Positions 19,829 to 30,547 of a DNA stretch of 64,000 bases are shown piece by piece. The translations under genes and the position numbers were made by a program. Where the stretch lies: assembly GCF_000002875.2 (NCBI RefSeq), contig NC_009396.2, positions 379,501 to 443,500 on the forward strand, in the 5' to 3' direction. Under the pieces are notes generated by a model. It saw only the letters and a program-made list of their open reading frames with translations. It had not been told where the DNA came from and searched no databases. Position 1 is the first letter of the stretch, and each line of letters begins with the position of its first letter. Origin of the DNA: Leishmania infantum JPCM5. Its lineage: Eukaryota; Euglenozoa; Kinetoplastea; Trypanosomatida; Trypanosomatidae.

Positions 19829-21854
19829 CGCGACTGGAGAAGGCTGGGCAGCGGAAGGGCACGCCCCCCTTGCTGGCCGTGCTCGGCGAGAGGAAGCCGA
19901 GGACGGAGGGTGGCGCGCCGTGGGCGTGGCGTGGGCGCACGACGGGCCTCGCCATGGCGGCGCGACGCACGGCGTGTGCCGTGCAGGGTGGGCGAGCAAG
20001 GGTGTGCGGGGGAGGGGACGCCGTCGCCTCTGCTGCGTGCTGTGCGGGAGGGCGGCCGCGTGCGTGGGGACAGGTGCAACTGTCCGTCCCGCCCCCGATG
20101 CGGGTGGAGCGCGCTGGAGCCCGTCTGTATGCGCATGCGCGCTGCTGCTGTGGCCAGCCTCCCTTCTGCGCCGCCGCGTCGCAGGCCGCACCGCTGCGTT
20201 GAGACACGGCGCGCGCCGGTGGGTGGGGTGAGGCCGGGAATGACTTCTGCTTGGCTTGCTTGCGTGCGAGCATGCTGGTGGGCTGTTGGCTGGGCGGACT
20301 CGGCACGGTGCACCCCATCCCTCCTCCCTGCGGTCGCCTCGTGTGCGGCGAGGGTGTGCTCTCACCTTGGCGGTGGCGGCGTGCGTGCGAGCGTTCTCTC
20401 CTGCTGGCGCACGTCGGCCGTGCATCCGCGTGCCGGCGCTGTCTCTGTGGTGTAGGGGAGCGGCCCCTCGTGCCCCCTCTCCCCTCATCCCTGCGCATGC
20501 GGGGCGGCTTGTGGTGGTGCGCAGGGATAGGCCCCTGCGGCGTAGGGGGAGGCGAGGGCGATGCGTCGCGGCCGGTGTCGGCGGTGAGGTTGTGGATGGC
20601 GTGGCGCCGGAGCGACGTGCGGCAGTGGACGCGCTTGTGCTGTCCGCATGGCGGGCGAGGGGTCAACGGGGCTCGGGCGTCTCCCACCCGGCCGTTGCTG
20701 CCTGCTGGTGGGGAGCCTGAGCCACGCGAAGGCGGACGCACGGGGTGGCTGCCGGCACGGTGTACGCTGCTGTGGGGCGACCTGCGTGGGGGATGGGTGG
20801 GCAGAGGCTGTGCAGGGGACCGTGCTCATGCTGCTGGGCCGCGCGCGGGGGCGGCGCGGGGTGTAGCGTGGCGTCGGCCTGCTGCTGTAGGGCGGGAGAT
20901 GGACGCGTCGAAGGGGAGCTGCTTGCGCTGTGGCAGACATCGCCACCCCGGGTGCCGCCTGGGACTCGCCGCTGTCCTCACCTGCCACGTGCGGCCACCC
21001 ACGCATGCGGGCGGCGAGCGACATCGGCACTCATGAGGGTTTTGTGTCCTGTGCTTCCACACCCCCAGCGCGCTTGGACAGCGCGCCCATGCAGCGGTGG
21101 GGGCCTCATGGGCAGAGGGGGTGCCCGCGCCACTGCCTGCTCTCTTGTCCCCGCGTGTCCTCCCATCGGTGATGGGTGGCGAGCAAGCGAGTGCCCCTCG
21201 CGGGCCTCTCCCGCCCCACCGAGCAGCGAGAGGCACACGTGAGCCACAACGGCGGCCTCGGCTGTGCTGCCTGTGCGTGGCGAGCGGGCGCGTGCAGCCG
21301 CATCCTTCCCCCGCGTGTGCGCACACACCCGTCGGTGGGCGGTGCCGGCGTCTTGCGCGGCGTTGCTCGGCGGTCGCTTTTCCTTTGCTCTCGTCGACTC
21401 TGGCGCAGGGTGGTGAGGGCTGCCACCCGGACACGCCCAGGCTGGCGTGGCTGAAGGCATCGCCGCTGTAGCCGCAACGGGTACGAGTGCGCGCGAGCAG
21501 GCGCAGCAGCAGTGGCGGCTGTGGTGCGGGGGTGGTGTTTCCGCCTCCCCCTCTCGGCGTCACTGGCGCCCCTACCATGCGTAGCGCGTGGTCGTGCTGC
21601 CCGTGCTGCTGTGTTGAACCGTGCTTGATGCTTGCTCCCACTGCGACGCACTTGGCCACTGCCCTGTCGCTCATCGTTATTGGTTTCATGGAGGTGCTCG
21701 TGCCGCATCTGACAGCACTGCGCACACGCACACACGCACACGCAAGGCTGCCGAGCACAGGGCCGCGCCGCGCCGGTCGCCGCTTGTCTGCGCTCTTCGC
21801 GGGGGGGGTCGAGCGCGCACGTGCGTTTGTGCGTGCGGGCGTGGTTGACGCGTG

Positions 21855-21879
21855 TGCCTCGCTCTCCCGCCTCGTGCAG
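21855..21879 (+). promoter_or_regulatory. Polypyrimidine tract and spliced-leader acceptor, COXIV copy 2
   Basis: The pyrimidine run ends in the AG at 21878-21879, 14 bases before the ATG, with the same sequence as in copy 1. Confidence 0.5.
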
Positions 21880-21893
21880 CCCCCTGCCTGGTG

Positions 21894-23213
21894 ATGCTGC
21901 GCTGTGCCCCTAGCAAGCTGTTCCGCGCCACGCCGCTGCTGCGTGTGTGGGCCGCGGAGGAGGACGACGCGAGCGCCCCGCGGACGACCTTCCGGAACGT
22001 GAGGCCCGGCCGGCTGCTGCGGCTGTGGCGCCAGATGCGGCAGCGCGCATGGATCCTGTACGCGTGGGATGAGGAGTGGGTGTCGCCGATGCAGGAGGGC
22101 TACCTGCACCAGCAGCGTCTCGAGCAGGTGTGCTTCGCGCCGCTGTCCGCGTACGGCACGGTGCCTGGCAGCTACTGCGATCCCCTGCTGTACAACACCA
22201 AGAGCACGTCGCCGTTCCGGTGGCACGTGGCGAACGTGCAGGGCGACATTGTCGGACACTGGTACATGGACGCCGACGAGCTGTTCCGCATCAAGGACTG
22301 GCAGCCAAGGAACCCGGACGACCCGCTGGAGATGTTCCCGCGACCGCCGCAGATGCTGCTGCGGTGGGACGAGTCGGTGGACGAGCACGGCAACCGCGCG
22401 TTCCGGTACAGGTACGACTACGATATGATGGGCCCCACGGGCAAGTGGGAGGCGTACCCGCGGTACCCCTTCTCTCACCTTTACCATGGCGGGCCAGACC
22501 AGCACGGACGCGCTGAGGGGTACGGCTTCCAGCAGGGCCACCTCCTGCGCTGCGACGAGGCGGAGGAGGAGGTGCTGCGCCGCATCATGGAGGGGGAGGA
22601 CAGGGAGTGGGAGATGGTGAAGCGGACGGAGGCGGTGCAGGAGCCGTGGTCGTACCCCGGCAAGATCCGCCCGAGGGACTTTGAGGGGGCGGTGGAGCGT
22701 GCCAAGGCGCGGTTCCGCGAGCGGGTCCGACACGGCAAGGAGACGGACCCGAGCGAGGACCCCGAGTACGACCTTGCTCAGGCCAGCGAGTACGTGGAGC
22801 CGCGCGATGGGCGGCGGGCGGAATGGCGGCATTTGTGGGCGTCGGGCCGCAAGCCCGGCGAGTCGCTGCCCTTCCAAGTAACGTTCAACGACGGACTGTG
22901 CTTCGAGGAGAACGAGGGCGGCCCGCCAGCGCACCCGGCGGCGCACTACGAGGCGACGCCGAAGGGGGCGCCGCACGGGAGGTACGAGGACGCCGACGCC
23001 GCTGCAGCCCGCGCAGCTGAAGCGGCGCACAAGGCTGCGTGTGAGCAGTCGTTGAGCGAGGCGATGGAGCGGCATCGCAGGCTGTTTGGCGACACGAGCG
23101 GCGAGCCGAGCGGGCCGAGGGCGCCTCTGCCGACGGGTTGCCGGCCGATGAGGTGCGCGCCGGGCCCGCCGCTGCCATCTGGCCGCAGCCGGAGCTCGGC
23201 GCCAGAGCAGTGA
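21894..23213 (+). CDS. COXIV: Cytochrome c oxidase subunit IV (trypanosomatid type), copy 2
   Basis: The product has 439 residues, identical to copy 1 except Met89Thr in SAYGMVPGS. The presequence, core and Pro/Arg-rich tail are as in copy 1. Its 5' region lacks the long CA tract of copy 1, so the two copies differ more in their flanks than in coding sequence. Confidence 0.65.
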   Translation: MLRCAPSKLFRATPLLRVWAAEEDDASAPRTTFRNVRPGRLLRLWRQMRQRAWILYAWDEEWVSPMQEGYLHQQRLEQVCFAPLSAYGTVPGSYCDPLLYNTKSTSPFRWHVANVQGDIVGHWYMDADELFRIKDWQPRNPDDPLEMFPRPPQMLLRWDESVDEHGNRAFRYRYDYDMMGPTGKWEAYPRYPFSHLYHGGPDQHGRAEGYGFQQGHLLRCDEAEEEVLRRIMEGEDREWEMVKRTEAVQEPWSYPGKIRPRDFEGAVERAKARFRERVRHGKETDPSEDPEYDLAQASEYVEPRDGRRAEWRHLWASGRKPGESLPFQVTFNDGLCFEENEGGPPAHPAAHYEATPKGAPHGRYEDADAAAARAAEAAHKAACEQSLSEAMERHRRLFGDTSGEPSGPRAPLPTGCRPMRCAPGPPLPSGRSRSSAPEQ

Positions 23214-23816
23214 GCAGCGGGCCCGTGTGTGGCGCAGGGGCGCGTGATGGGAGAGCGAGGGGGAGGGGCGCGGTGGTGAAGCGCCTCCCGGTTACGGTGT
23301 GCGCGCGTGCTCACGGCGGCGGCGGGAGGGGTGGGTGTGACGACGGCGCGACACGCTCGACACGGGTGCCGCCTCGTCTCTCTCTCCTTCGGGAGTTTGA
23401 CTGCCGCCCGCCACGCGCCTGGTGCTCGCTGCCCGCCGGCACCGTGTGCGCGGCACATCCGCACCCCTGCGGTGCCTTGCAAGGCCGGCATTTGGTGCCG
23501 CATTGGACGGGCGGGTGCGGCTACGATGGCGGCGGTAGGGCTGCCTGCGCCGCACCGCTTGCGCGTGTGCGCCAACGGACCGTCCACACCCTTTCCCCAC
23601 TCGTCTCCGCTCGGCGCTTCCCGGGTCTCCTGCTTGGCATGCGCTGCCGCGCTCGTAGCGGCTCGGGCAATGGGAGGCGGAGGCGGCGGCCGCTGCGGAA
23701 CGAGAGAGGCGGCGATGGAGGCACGCTGGGTGAAGGGGCGCGGGGCGGTGGACGAGCGTGCCCCGTCACCCTCCCCCTGCCCTGCGATCTGCTCCCGCTG
23801 ATGCGCGACTGCCGAC
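23214..23816. repeat. Array block C, copy 3
   Basis: This is the COXIV downstream region, matching 47146-47750. It is cut by gap 5. No gene is seen. Confidence 0.7.
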
Positions 23817-23916
23817 NNNNNNNNNNNNNNNNNNNNNNNNNNNNNNNNNNNNNNNNNNNNNNNNNNNNNNNNNNNNNNNNNNNNNNNNNNNNNNNNNNNN
23901 NNNNNNNNNNNNNNNN
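23817..23916. other. Assembly gap 5
   Basis: The left flank is block C; the right flank is the tail of block B. In the normal order a whole PSA gene with blocks P, D and A and the head of B lies between them, so this gap may hide a full PSA copy. Confidence 0.9.
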
Positions 23917-24741
23917 GCGCGGCTGACGGCCGAACTTTCCGCCTGGAGTGGAGCGGATGGCACGCACGTGGGGTGCGGGGGCCCGCACGGCTGGACGGCT
24001 GACCCGCGGTCGCGGCCGGCGGCGCCGTCCATGTGCTCTGCCACGCCTCGCGGGTGGGCTGGCTGGGCACGTGCAGCAGCAGCGCGCCCGCTCCTCCTGC
24101 GCGGCTGCGTGGGCGTGCCTGAGTCCGACGGCGTGCTGCGGCGGCTGTGCGAGGCCCGTGAAGTCGGCGGCATCGTCTCTGCGCAGACGGGGTCCTGTGA
24201 TGCGCCTGCCGACAGCCGCCACGCTGCGCACCACAGGCCATCCGAGTCGGTGGCGGTGGGGTGGCTGACGAGACAAGTAGAGCGCGTGCGCGCCTCTGCG
24301 GTGCTGCGAGCAATACTGCGGCTGCCGGGTGTCGGTGCTGCTGCGACGGCGACGGCGGCTGCGCCCGCCGAGGCGTGCGTGGGGGCCGCCATGGCTGTTG
24401 CGCTTGGGGTGGTGGCCGAGTACGTGCCGGTCCGGCTGCGCGCGACTCTTGCGGTGGCCTGCGGTCTCGCCGACCCCGCGGCGGCGCCAGCCTGCTCGCC
24501 GACAGCGGCTGGCGCTGCCTCGCACATCCTTCTCTCTCTGTGCGAGGTGCATGATAATGGTATGCGGATGCTGGTGGGGCTGCGCATGGGCGCTCGCCTC
24601 TCTCCCACACGCGGGCTCGACCTATCCGTGCTGTCAGCGCTCCTGCCCACCGCCCCCACGCGTGTGTGCGCGCGCTCTGGCGCTGCTGCCGCTGGCGCTG
24701 TTGTGTGTGTGCTGGGGCCGCGCCACGCACACGCACGGTAG
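23917..24741 (+). pseudogene. Decayed frame X tail fused in frame to the PSA upstream region
   Basis: Frame X (GWLTRQVERVRASAVLRAIL, then GVVAEYVPVRL) runs without a stop through the junction at about 24510 into the block P frame (ILLSLCEVHDNGMRMLVGL, RGLDLSVLSALLPTAPT) and stops at 24739-24741. Elsewhere the two halves are separated by COXIV and block C. The junction uses a short shared ctcgccgac, so it may be an ectopic recombination or the original gene order. No family is recognised. Confidence 0.3.
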
Positions 24742-25215
24742 TGAGGGGGAGCCGCAGCGACCGACCGGGCGGAGCGGGCGGGCGGAGGGGGGCGCTCCCG
24801 CCCGCTGGTCATGCTCTCTGTTTCGCTGGCCGGCCTCTCTACGCCGCTGGCGTGGGCGGAGCTCCGCGCTGCGTATCGCTCGCCCCTCGCTGCCCCTCCC
24901 TGCCCCTCCTCATGTGCACTGCTCCCTCCCTCTCCCTCCCTCTACACTCCTCGCTGTCCCCTCGGCCGACCTCCACGGACACGCAGACGTGCGTGCGCAT
25001 ACACACCACCCCTCACCTCGCTGCTGCTGCTGTGACAGCTCTACGGACCCTGCCCAGTCGCTGCGCCCCCGCCACCCGCCTCTGTCCCCCGCACGAGGGT
25101 ACCTACGACGTGCCGGCCACCCCGCTCTGCCCGATAAGCTGAGCTGGCGCTCACGCCCGAGCAATCCCCTCACGGATCTGCTGCCGCGCCGCACTGCTCT
25201 TGACCCTGGCTGCGA
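24742..25215. repeat. Array block P (PSA upstream region), copy 3
   Basis: This is the PSA 3 leader region. It includes a 60-bp variant (about 24715-24785) shared only with the region before PSA 7 (51572-51650). The 5' UTR is about 229 nt. Confidence 0.7.
24879..24986 (+). promoter_or_regulatory. Polypyrimidine tract and spliced-leader acceptor, PSA copy 3
   Basis: The C/T-rich run has two ctccctccct units (three before PSA 2). The first AG is at 24985-24986. Confidence 0.6.
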
Positions 25216-26607
25216 ATGGCGCTGTGCGTGCGTCGGCTGGTGCTGGCGGCGACCCTCGCCGCTGTGGTGGCGCTGCTGCTGTGCACGAGCAGTGCGCCGG
25301 TGGCGCGTGCTGCTGTGAAGGATGACTTCACTGCTGCGCAGCGGACGAACACGCTGGCGGTGCTGGAGGCGTTTGGGCGTGCGATCCCTGAGCTTGGGAA
25401 GCTGTGGAAGGGCGACGACTTCTGCTTTTGGGAGTCGGTCGTGTGCGATGTGACCGAAGTGTACTTGTGGGAAATCGGTGCGACGTATACCGGCACGCTG
25501 CCGGAGATGCCTGTGGACGTCGACTACACGGCCGTCATGGTCAAGCACCTCGACTTTTCCCAAATGGGGCTGGGGCTGAGCGGAACGCTGCCGGACAGCT
25601 GGAGCAGGCTGCAGGGACTGACCTCACTTACGTTGTCGGGCTGCGGCGTGAGCGGTACGCTGCCCCCCTCGTGGCGCTCGATGAAGTCTTTGGTGTCGTT
25701 GTGGATTGAGAGTTGTGAAAGTGTTACCGGCAAGCTGCCGCCTGAGTGGAGCTCGATGAAATCGCTGAGAGATCTCCATCTGCATGGCGCGAAGGTTTCC
25801 GGCACGCTGCCGCCTGAGTGGAGCACGATGAAATCGCTGACCCTTCTCGATCTGCAGGACACTCAGGTTACCGGCAGTCTGCCGCCTGAGTGGAGCTCAA
25901 TGAAATCCATGACCATTCTCAGTCTGAATGGCGCGAAGGTTTCCGGCACGCTGCCACCCCAGTGGAGCTCGATGACATCGCTGAGCCTTCTCAGTCTGGA
26001 GGGTACTCAGCTCTCCGGCACGCTACCGCCCCAGTGGAGTGGGATGACATCGCTGGTCACGCTTTTTCTGCAGGGTACTCAGGTCTCCGGCACTCTGCCG
26101 CCGCAGTGGAGATCGATGTTGAATGCCGAGTTCCTGCAGCTGGAGAACTGCGACCTGTCCGGCTGTTTGCCCCCCGAGTGGGCTGCGATGCCGAAGCTGC
26201 GTCATGTCGAACTTAAGGGCAACCAGTTCGCCGGGTGTGTGCCGGACTCGTGGGCTCAGAAGGCCGGTCTCGTTGTGGAAATCGAGGATAAGCACACGGG
26301 CAACAGCTGCATTGCTGGTGCGGACTGCGCAACGACGACCACGACCACCACTGAACCCACGTCCACTGCGAGCCCAACAGCCACGCCTACCTCTGCCCCC
26401 GAGACGGAGTGCGAGGTGGATGGGTGTGAGGTGTGCGATGGGGACTCCGCGGCGAGGTGCGCCAGGTGCCGTGAGGGCTACTTCCTGACGGACGAGAGGA
26501 CGTGCCTGGTGTACCGCGATGGCGGCGTTGTGGCCGTGTCGATCGGAGCGGCTGCTGCCGCTGTTGTGTGCATGGCTGTGCTGCTGAGCGTGGGGCTGGC
26601 GGCGTGA
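25216..26607 (+). CDS. PSA-2: PSA-2/GP46 surface antigen, copy 3 (intact, short linker)
   Basis: The product has 463 residues: signal peptide, N-cap with GDDFCFWESVVC, nine LRRs, and a Thr/Pro linker of only about 25 residues without KPP repeats. Two Cys changes are notable. The LRR C-cap reads NQFAGCVPDSW, so the first Cys of the usual FCGC is Ala; and the Cys module ends CLVYRDGG, lacking the last Cys. The frame is open throughout and the GPI signal is present. It is probably expressed, but the cap disulphide cannot form as in other copies. Confidence 0.92.
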   Translation: MALCVRRLVLAATLAAVVALLLCTSSAPVARAAVKDDFTAAQRTNTLAVLEAFGRAIPELGKLWKGDDFCFWESVVCDVTEVYLWEIGATYTGTLPEMPVDVDYTAVMVKHLDFSQMGLGLSGTLPDSWSRLQGLTSLTLSGCGVSGTLPPSWRSMKSLVSLWIESCESVTGKLPPEWSSMKSLRDLHLHGAKVSGTLPPEWSTMKSLTLLDLQDTQVTGSLPPEWSSMKSMTILSLNGAKVSGTLPPQWSSMTSLSLLSLEGTQLSGTLPPQWSGMTSLVTLFLQGTQVSGTLPPQWRSMLNAEFLQLENCDLSGCLPPEWAAMPKLRHVELKGNQFAGCVPDSWAQKAGLVVEIEDKHTGNSCIAGADCATTTTTTTEPTSTASPTATPTSAPETECEVDGCEVCDGDSAARCARCREGYFLTDERTCLVYRDGGVVAVSIGAAAAAVVCMAVLLSVGLAA

Positions 26608-27761
26608 GGATGCCGCTGCTGTCGCGCGCAGGCGGCGGCACCCGCTGCGTGGCACACGACTGCGTGCTTGCGTGCAGCACCGCGCCCTGCATTGGCGTGC
26701 GTGTGCGCGTCTGTGTGTGCATGGCTGCTGACGGTGCCTTTCGTCCTGCCTCTCGCTGCCTCTGCCTCTCTCCGCGTGTGAATGCTGTGGGCTGTGTTTG
26801 GGGCTCTCGTGCGGCGCTGCTGTACGGCTGCTGCTTCTTCTCCACCCTCCTCTCTCGCATGCCGGCGAGGGAGGGGTGGCACGTGCGCGTGTGCCGCTGC
26901 GCTTGCGAGTGCGTCTGTGTGTGGGCCTTCACCACGTGCTACGGTCACGCCTTCTCGGCTGGCCACTCGCGGCGCTGAGGGCGGTGTGCCCTTCCCCTCG
27001 AGCGCCGTCGCACTCTCTTCCGCGCGCCTGCGCGGGCTTCTTCGTGCGCTGTGCTCAGCCGTGCGCTCTCACCTCTTTCCCTTTTCATTCGCTTGTCTTC
27101 TCTCTTCTCCCCCCGCACTGCGGTCTCCCCTCCTCTGCCGTGCGGTGCGCAGGCGGGTGACTTGCCGTTGCGTCTCCCCCTTTCGTGGAGCGCTGAGCCG
27201 ATCCCCCTTCGGCCTCCCTCCTCCCTCCTCCCGTGGGTCCTGTCTGTTGTACATCGTCGGACCGTCTCTTCGTGTTGCCTCTCCGCACCTTCCGCAAATC
27301 TGCGCTCGCCTGTGCCGCCTCTCGGACTTTATCCTTACTGTGATTGTATTCTCACGGTGCGTCTCCGTGTGTGTGTGTGCCACGCACCGCTTCTTCCATG
27401 TGTGTCCTTGCTTGCTCTCGTCTGCCCCCCCCCCTCTGCCTCACACATTCCGTGCGTGTGTGCATCACCGTTGGGCGGCGACATCGGTGCCCGTCCCTGC
27501 CACCCTCTACTCCCTCATTCTCTTGCCACTTCGTGGGCGGTGCGTGCATGCATGGATGTATATACACGCATAGAGGGGTGGGGACGCGTGCGTGTGTGCG
27601 CGTACACACGCATGTGTGTCGGTGCACCACTATATATATATGTGTGTGCGTGTACGCCGACAGACAGGTGTGTGGGTGCGCATGTACATGTAGACATGCG
27701 TATCGATGTATATAGCCAACCGCGTGCCGTGTGTAGGCGTGTGTGCGTGTATATCAGTGTG
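26608..27761. repeat. Array block D, short form, after PSA copy 3
   Basis: It lacks about 1.2 kb of the long form; a unique join (ggctgctgcttcttctccacc) at about 26828 links the proximal and distal parts. The same short form follows PSA 4. No gene is seen. Confidence 0.7.
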
Positions 27762-28327
27762 TGCCGGCACGTGTGTCGCGCCACGCTCTCTTGCCCGCCT
27801 CCCCTGTGCCTGTCACTCGCTCTGGGCGCGCTGGCGGCGGGCGCCGGGTGGTGGCCGCGCGGAAGGTGGGCGGCGGCCCTTCCCTATTTCTGTCTTTCGC
27901 TATTTCTCTGTTTCCTACTCGCGTGAACAAACGAAAGCTGCTCGGCCCCGTGGCCCCGACCCGCGCCGTGGGAGGGGGAAATGTGTTGTGGTAACGCCGA
28001 TGACGATGGGCGTTGTGGCGAGGACCGTGCGCGGAGGCTGCCGCGACGGTGGCGTGCAGCGCGGGCCTCTGGACATGCGTGCGTGCCGTCTCTCCCCACC
28101 GTTGCTCCTCTCCCTGCCTGCCCAGACATCATCTCTCTCTGCCTGCCCTCCCCCTCCGCCGCGCCTGAGCCCTGTGCACTGCCTGCCCGGCTGCGTGCAT
28201 GTGCGTGTCTCCGCCTGTGCCCGGGGCACCACTCATTCATAGGGAGGACAGCACCGATATGTCGAGCTGCGCCCTGTGCTGTGAAGCTGTTGTTTCAGTG
28301 CCCTCCCTGCCGTGCCGCCGCAACCGC
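27762..28327. repeat. Array block A, copy 4 (566 bp class)
   Basis: It carries the right-half variant cgtgaacaaacg, and gatatgtcgagctg replaces the 74-bp region. The same combination occurs in copy 8. Confidence 0.8.
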
Positions 28328-29660
28328 GCCGCGACGACGGCTGCCACGCTACCGCGGAGGACGGTGCCGCCGGACCGGCCATGGGCGTGACGCGTGGCGC
28401 ACCCGTGGCGGCGCGCGATGGGCGCCGGCGTCGTGCGGCTGCCACACCCTCGCCACGGCCGGGCGCTCCTGTGCTTCGTGGTGCGCGATCCGGTTGCCTG
28501 CGCCGTGGCGAGGCCGCGCACGCCTACGCTGCCTTGCCCGGCGTATGCCTCGTCCTCGCTGCTGTGGGAGGTGCGGGCGCACGCGCCGCCAAGCGGCTTT
28601 GCGCGGAGCTGGCTTGTGAAGGGGCGCGCTGTCCCGAGCACCGTCGGCGCTGGCGAGCTGCTGGCCGCGACCCCGCTGGACCTGACCTTCTCTGCGCTCC
28701 ATGAGCTGCTCGGCGATGCACAGCGCTGCGACCGCGTGGCGCGCACCTTCATGCCAGCGGCAGGCCTGCACCGGGCCGGGGGCATGGCCTTCTCAGCTCG
28801 CGCCACCGCCACCGCTGCTGGCTGCGAGGCCGCGGCGCCGGTGGCGAGGACTGGCGGTCGCCGAGGTCCGCGTGTGCGCGGCTGACGGCCGAGCTTTCCG
28901 CCTGGAGTGGAGCGGATGGCACGCACGTGGGGTGCGGGGGCCCGCACGGCTGGACGGCTGACCCGCGGTCGCGGCCGGCGGCGTCGTCCATGTGCTCTGC
29001 CACGCCTCACGGGTGGGCTGGCTGGGCACGTGCAGCAGCAGCGCGCCCGCTCCTCCTGCGCGGCTGCGTGGGCGTGCCTGAGTCCGACGGCGTGCTGCGG
29101 CGGCTGTGCGAGGCCCGTGAAGTCGGCGGCATCGTCTCTGCGCAGACGGCGTCCTGTGATGCGCCTGCCGACAGCCGCCACGCTGCGCACCACAGGCCAT
29201 CCGAGTCGGTGGCGGTGGGGTGGCTGACGAGACAAGTAGAGCGCGTGCGCGCCTCTGCGGTGCTGCGAGCAATACTGCGGCTGCCGGGTGTCGGTGCTGC
29301 TGCGACGGCGACGGCGGCTGCGCCCGCCGAGGCGTGCGTGGGGGCCGCCATGGCTGTTGCGCTTGGGGTGGTGGCCGAGTACGTGCCGGTCCGGCTGCAC
29401 GCGGCTCTTGCGGTGGCCTGCGGTCTCGCCGACCCCGCGGCGGCGCCAGCTTGCTCGCCGACAGCGGCGGCGTGACGCGACTGGAGAAGGCTGGGCAGCG
29501 GAAGGGCACGCCCCCCTTGCTGGCCGTGCTCGGCGAGAGGAAGCCGAGGACGGAGGGTGGCGCGCCGTGGGCGTGGCGTGGGCGCACGACGGGCCTCGCC
29601 ATCGCGGCGCGACGCACGGCACACGCCGTGCAGGGTGGGCGAGCAAGGGTGTGCGAGTTA
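28328..29660. repeat. Array block B, copy 5 (head)
   Basis: It matches copy 1 with a shortened start (no DADAGVEAYRH-coding segment) and breaks off at 29660 where an unrelated AT-rich sequence begins. Confidence 0.75.
28400..29475 (+). pseudogene. Decayed reading frame X, copy 5
   Basis: It shows the same broken pieces as copy 1, plus one extra base (gcaccgtcggcg) near 28640 that breaks the LCAELACEGARCPEH segment early. The second piece ends at the stop at 29473-29475. Confidence 0.3.
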
Positions 29661-30447
29661 TGCATAATAATACGCTAACCTCTGTTGCCCAAGGCCTGTG
29701 GCACTAACGATGGTGGAGGCCATACCGCTAGCGAATGCTCGACTTGTCTCTGTCCACCATTGCCAGTGAGCACTGTTAGTTATACCTGCCATGTCCTCCC
29801 ACAAGGTACCGCTTTGGAATGGGAGGCACTGTATGTTCATCTCTTCATCAGGTCGGTGTACCACCCGTAATGTAGGCTCGCACTCGGTCATCTAGTAGCC
29901 CACTTCTCCTCTTGCACTTCATAGCTAGCCCAAGTGATCACTTCCTACTATTTTATTTGATCGAACTTCTCCACGAATGTTTATTTCTATTTCACCTCGC
30001 TTATACCTACTATCACCCCATGTGATTACATAAAGGCTCTTTAATAAGATATCCATCCCCACTCTCCATACTACAATCCAATCCATCAATCGGCATCCGT
30101 ACATATTATTTTGACTTTCCTTAAATCACTCAGAATATTCATCTCAATCAGTAACTGGATATCGTAGCACTTCCAATTATATCAATTTTCTCCTCTATCT
30201 ACTTAACCTTAGATACTTATTCCACTCTTACTCAATCTAATTTTTCCCTACTATCTATTCCCTAGTCTTTATTTTTCTCTGATCCTATCATCTTCTTCTC
30301 ATTTACGAGAGACTCATTCAGTATATCAACACTTCATCTACTGTGCTATATTATTTGTAATGCTTGCTCTTGATATAACATCATTCAGTAATTAATATAC
30401 TTCTGAGAAGAAATCAAGCTCATCATCACTTCATCCATATTTCCTCC
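29661..30447. other. AT-rich, G-poor anomalous sequence
   Basis: From the join gtgtgcg|agttatgcat the composition changes completely. By hand count only about 38 of 507 bases from 29941 to 30447 are G. The first 250 bp are more balanced and have a 77-residue minus-strand and a 61-residue plus-strand open frame, neither recognisable. Nothing like it recurs in the window. It may be kinetoplast or foreign DNA joined in assembly, or low-quality read sequence; it ends in gap 6. I assign no function. Confidence 0.8.
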
Positions 30448-30547
30448 NNNNNNNNNNNNNNNNNNNNNNNNNNNNNNNNNNNNNNNNNNNNNNNNNNNNN
30501 NNNNNNNNNNNNNNNNNNNNNNNNNNNNNNNNNNNNNNNNNNNNNNN
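30448..30547. other. Assembly gap 6
   Basis: There are 100 N between the AT-rich stretch and block P (equivalent of 48573). The rest of block B, a COXIV gene and block C would normally lie here. Confidence 0.9.

Larger units (their letters stand above)
18708..21893. repeat. Array block B, copy 3
   Basis: This runs from block A to COXIV copy 2. A segment near 18810-18880 (gcctgtggatcttgccctg) links it to the longer versions at 56690 and 63065. The CA tract before COXIV is reduced to about 25 bp. Confidence 0.75.

Noticed and set aside
29661..30447. Kinetoplast minicircle identification of the AT-rich stretch
   Set aside because: The conserved minicircle motifs (GGGGTTGGTGTA, GGGCGT) are not present; ggtcggtgta at about 29850 is only a weak resemblance.
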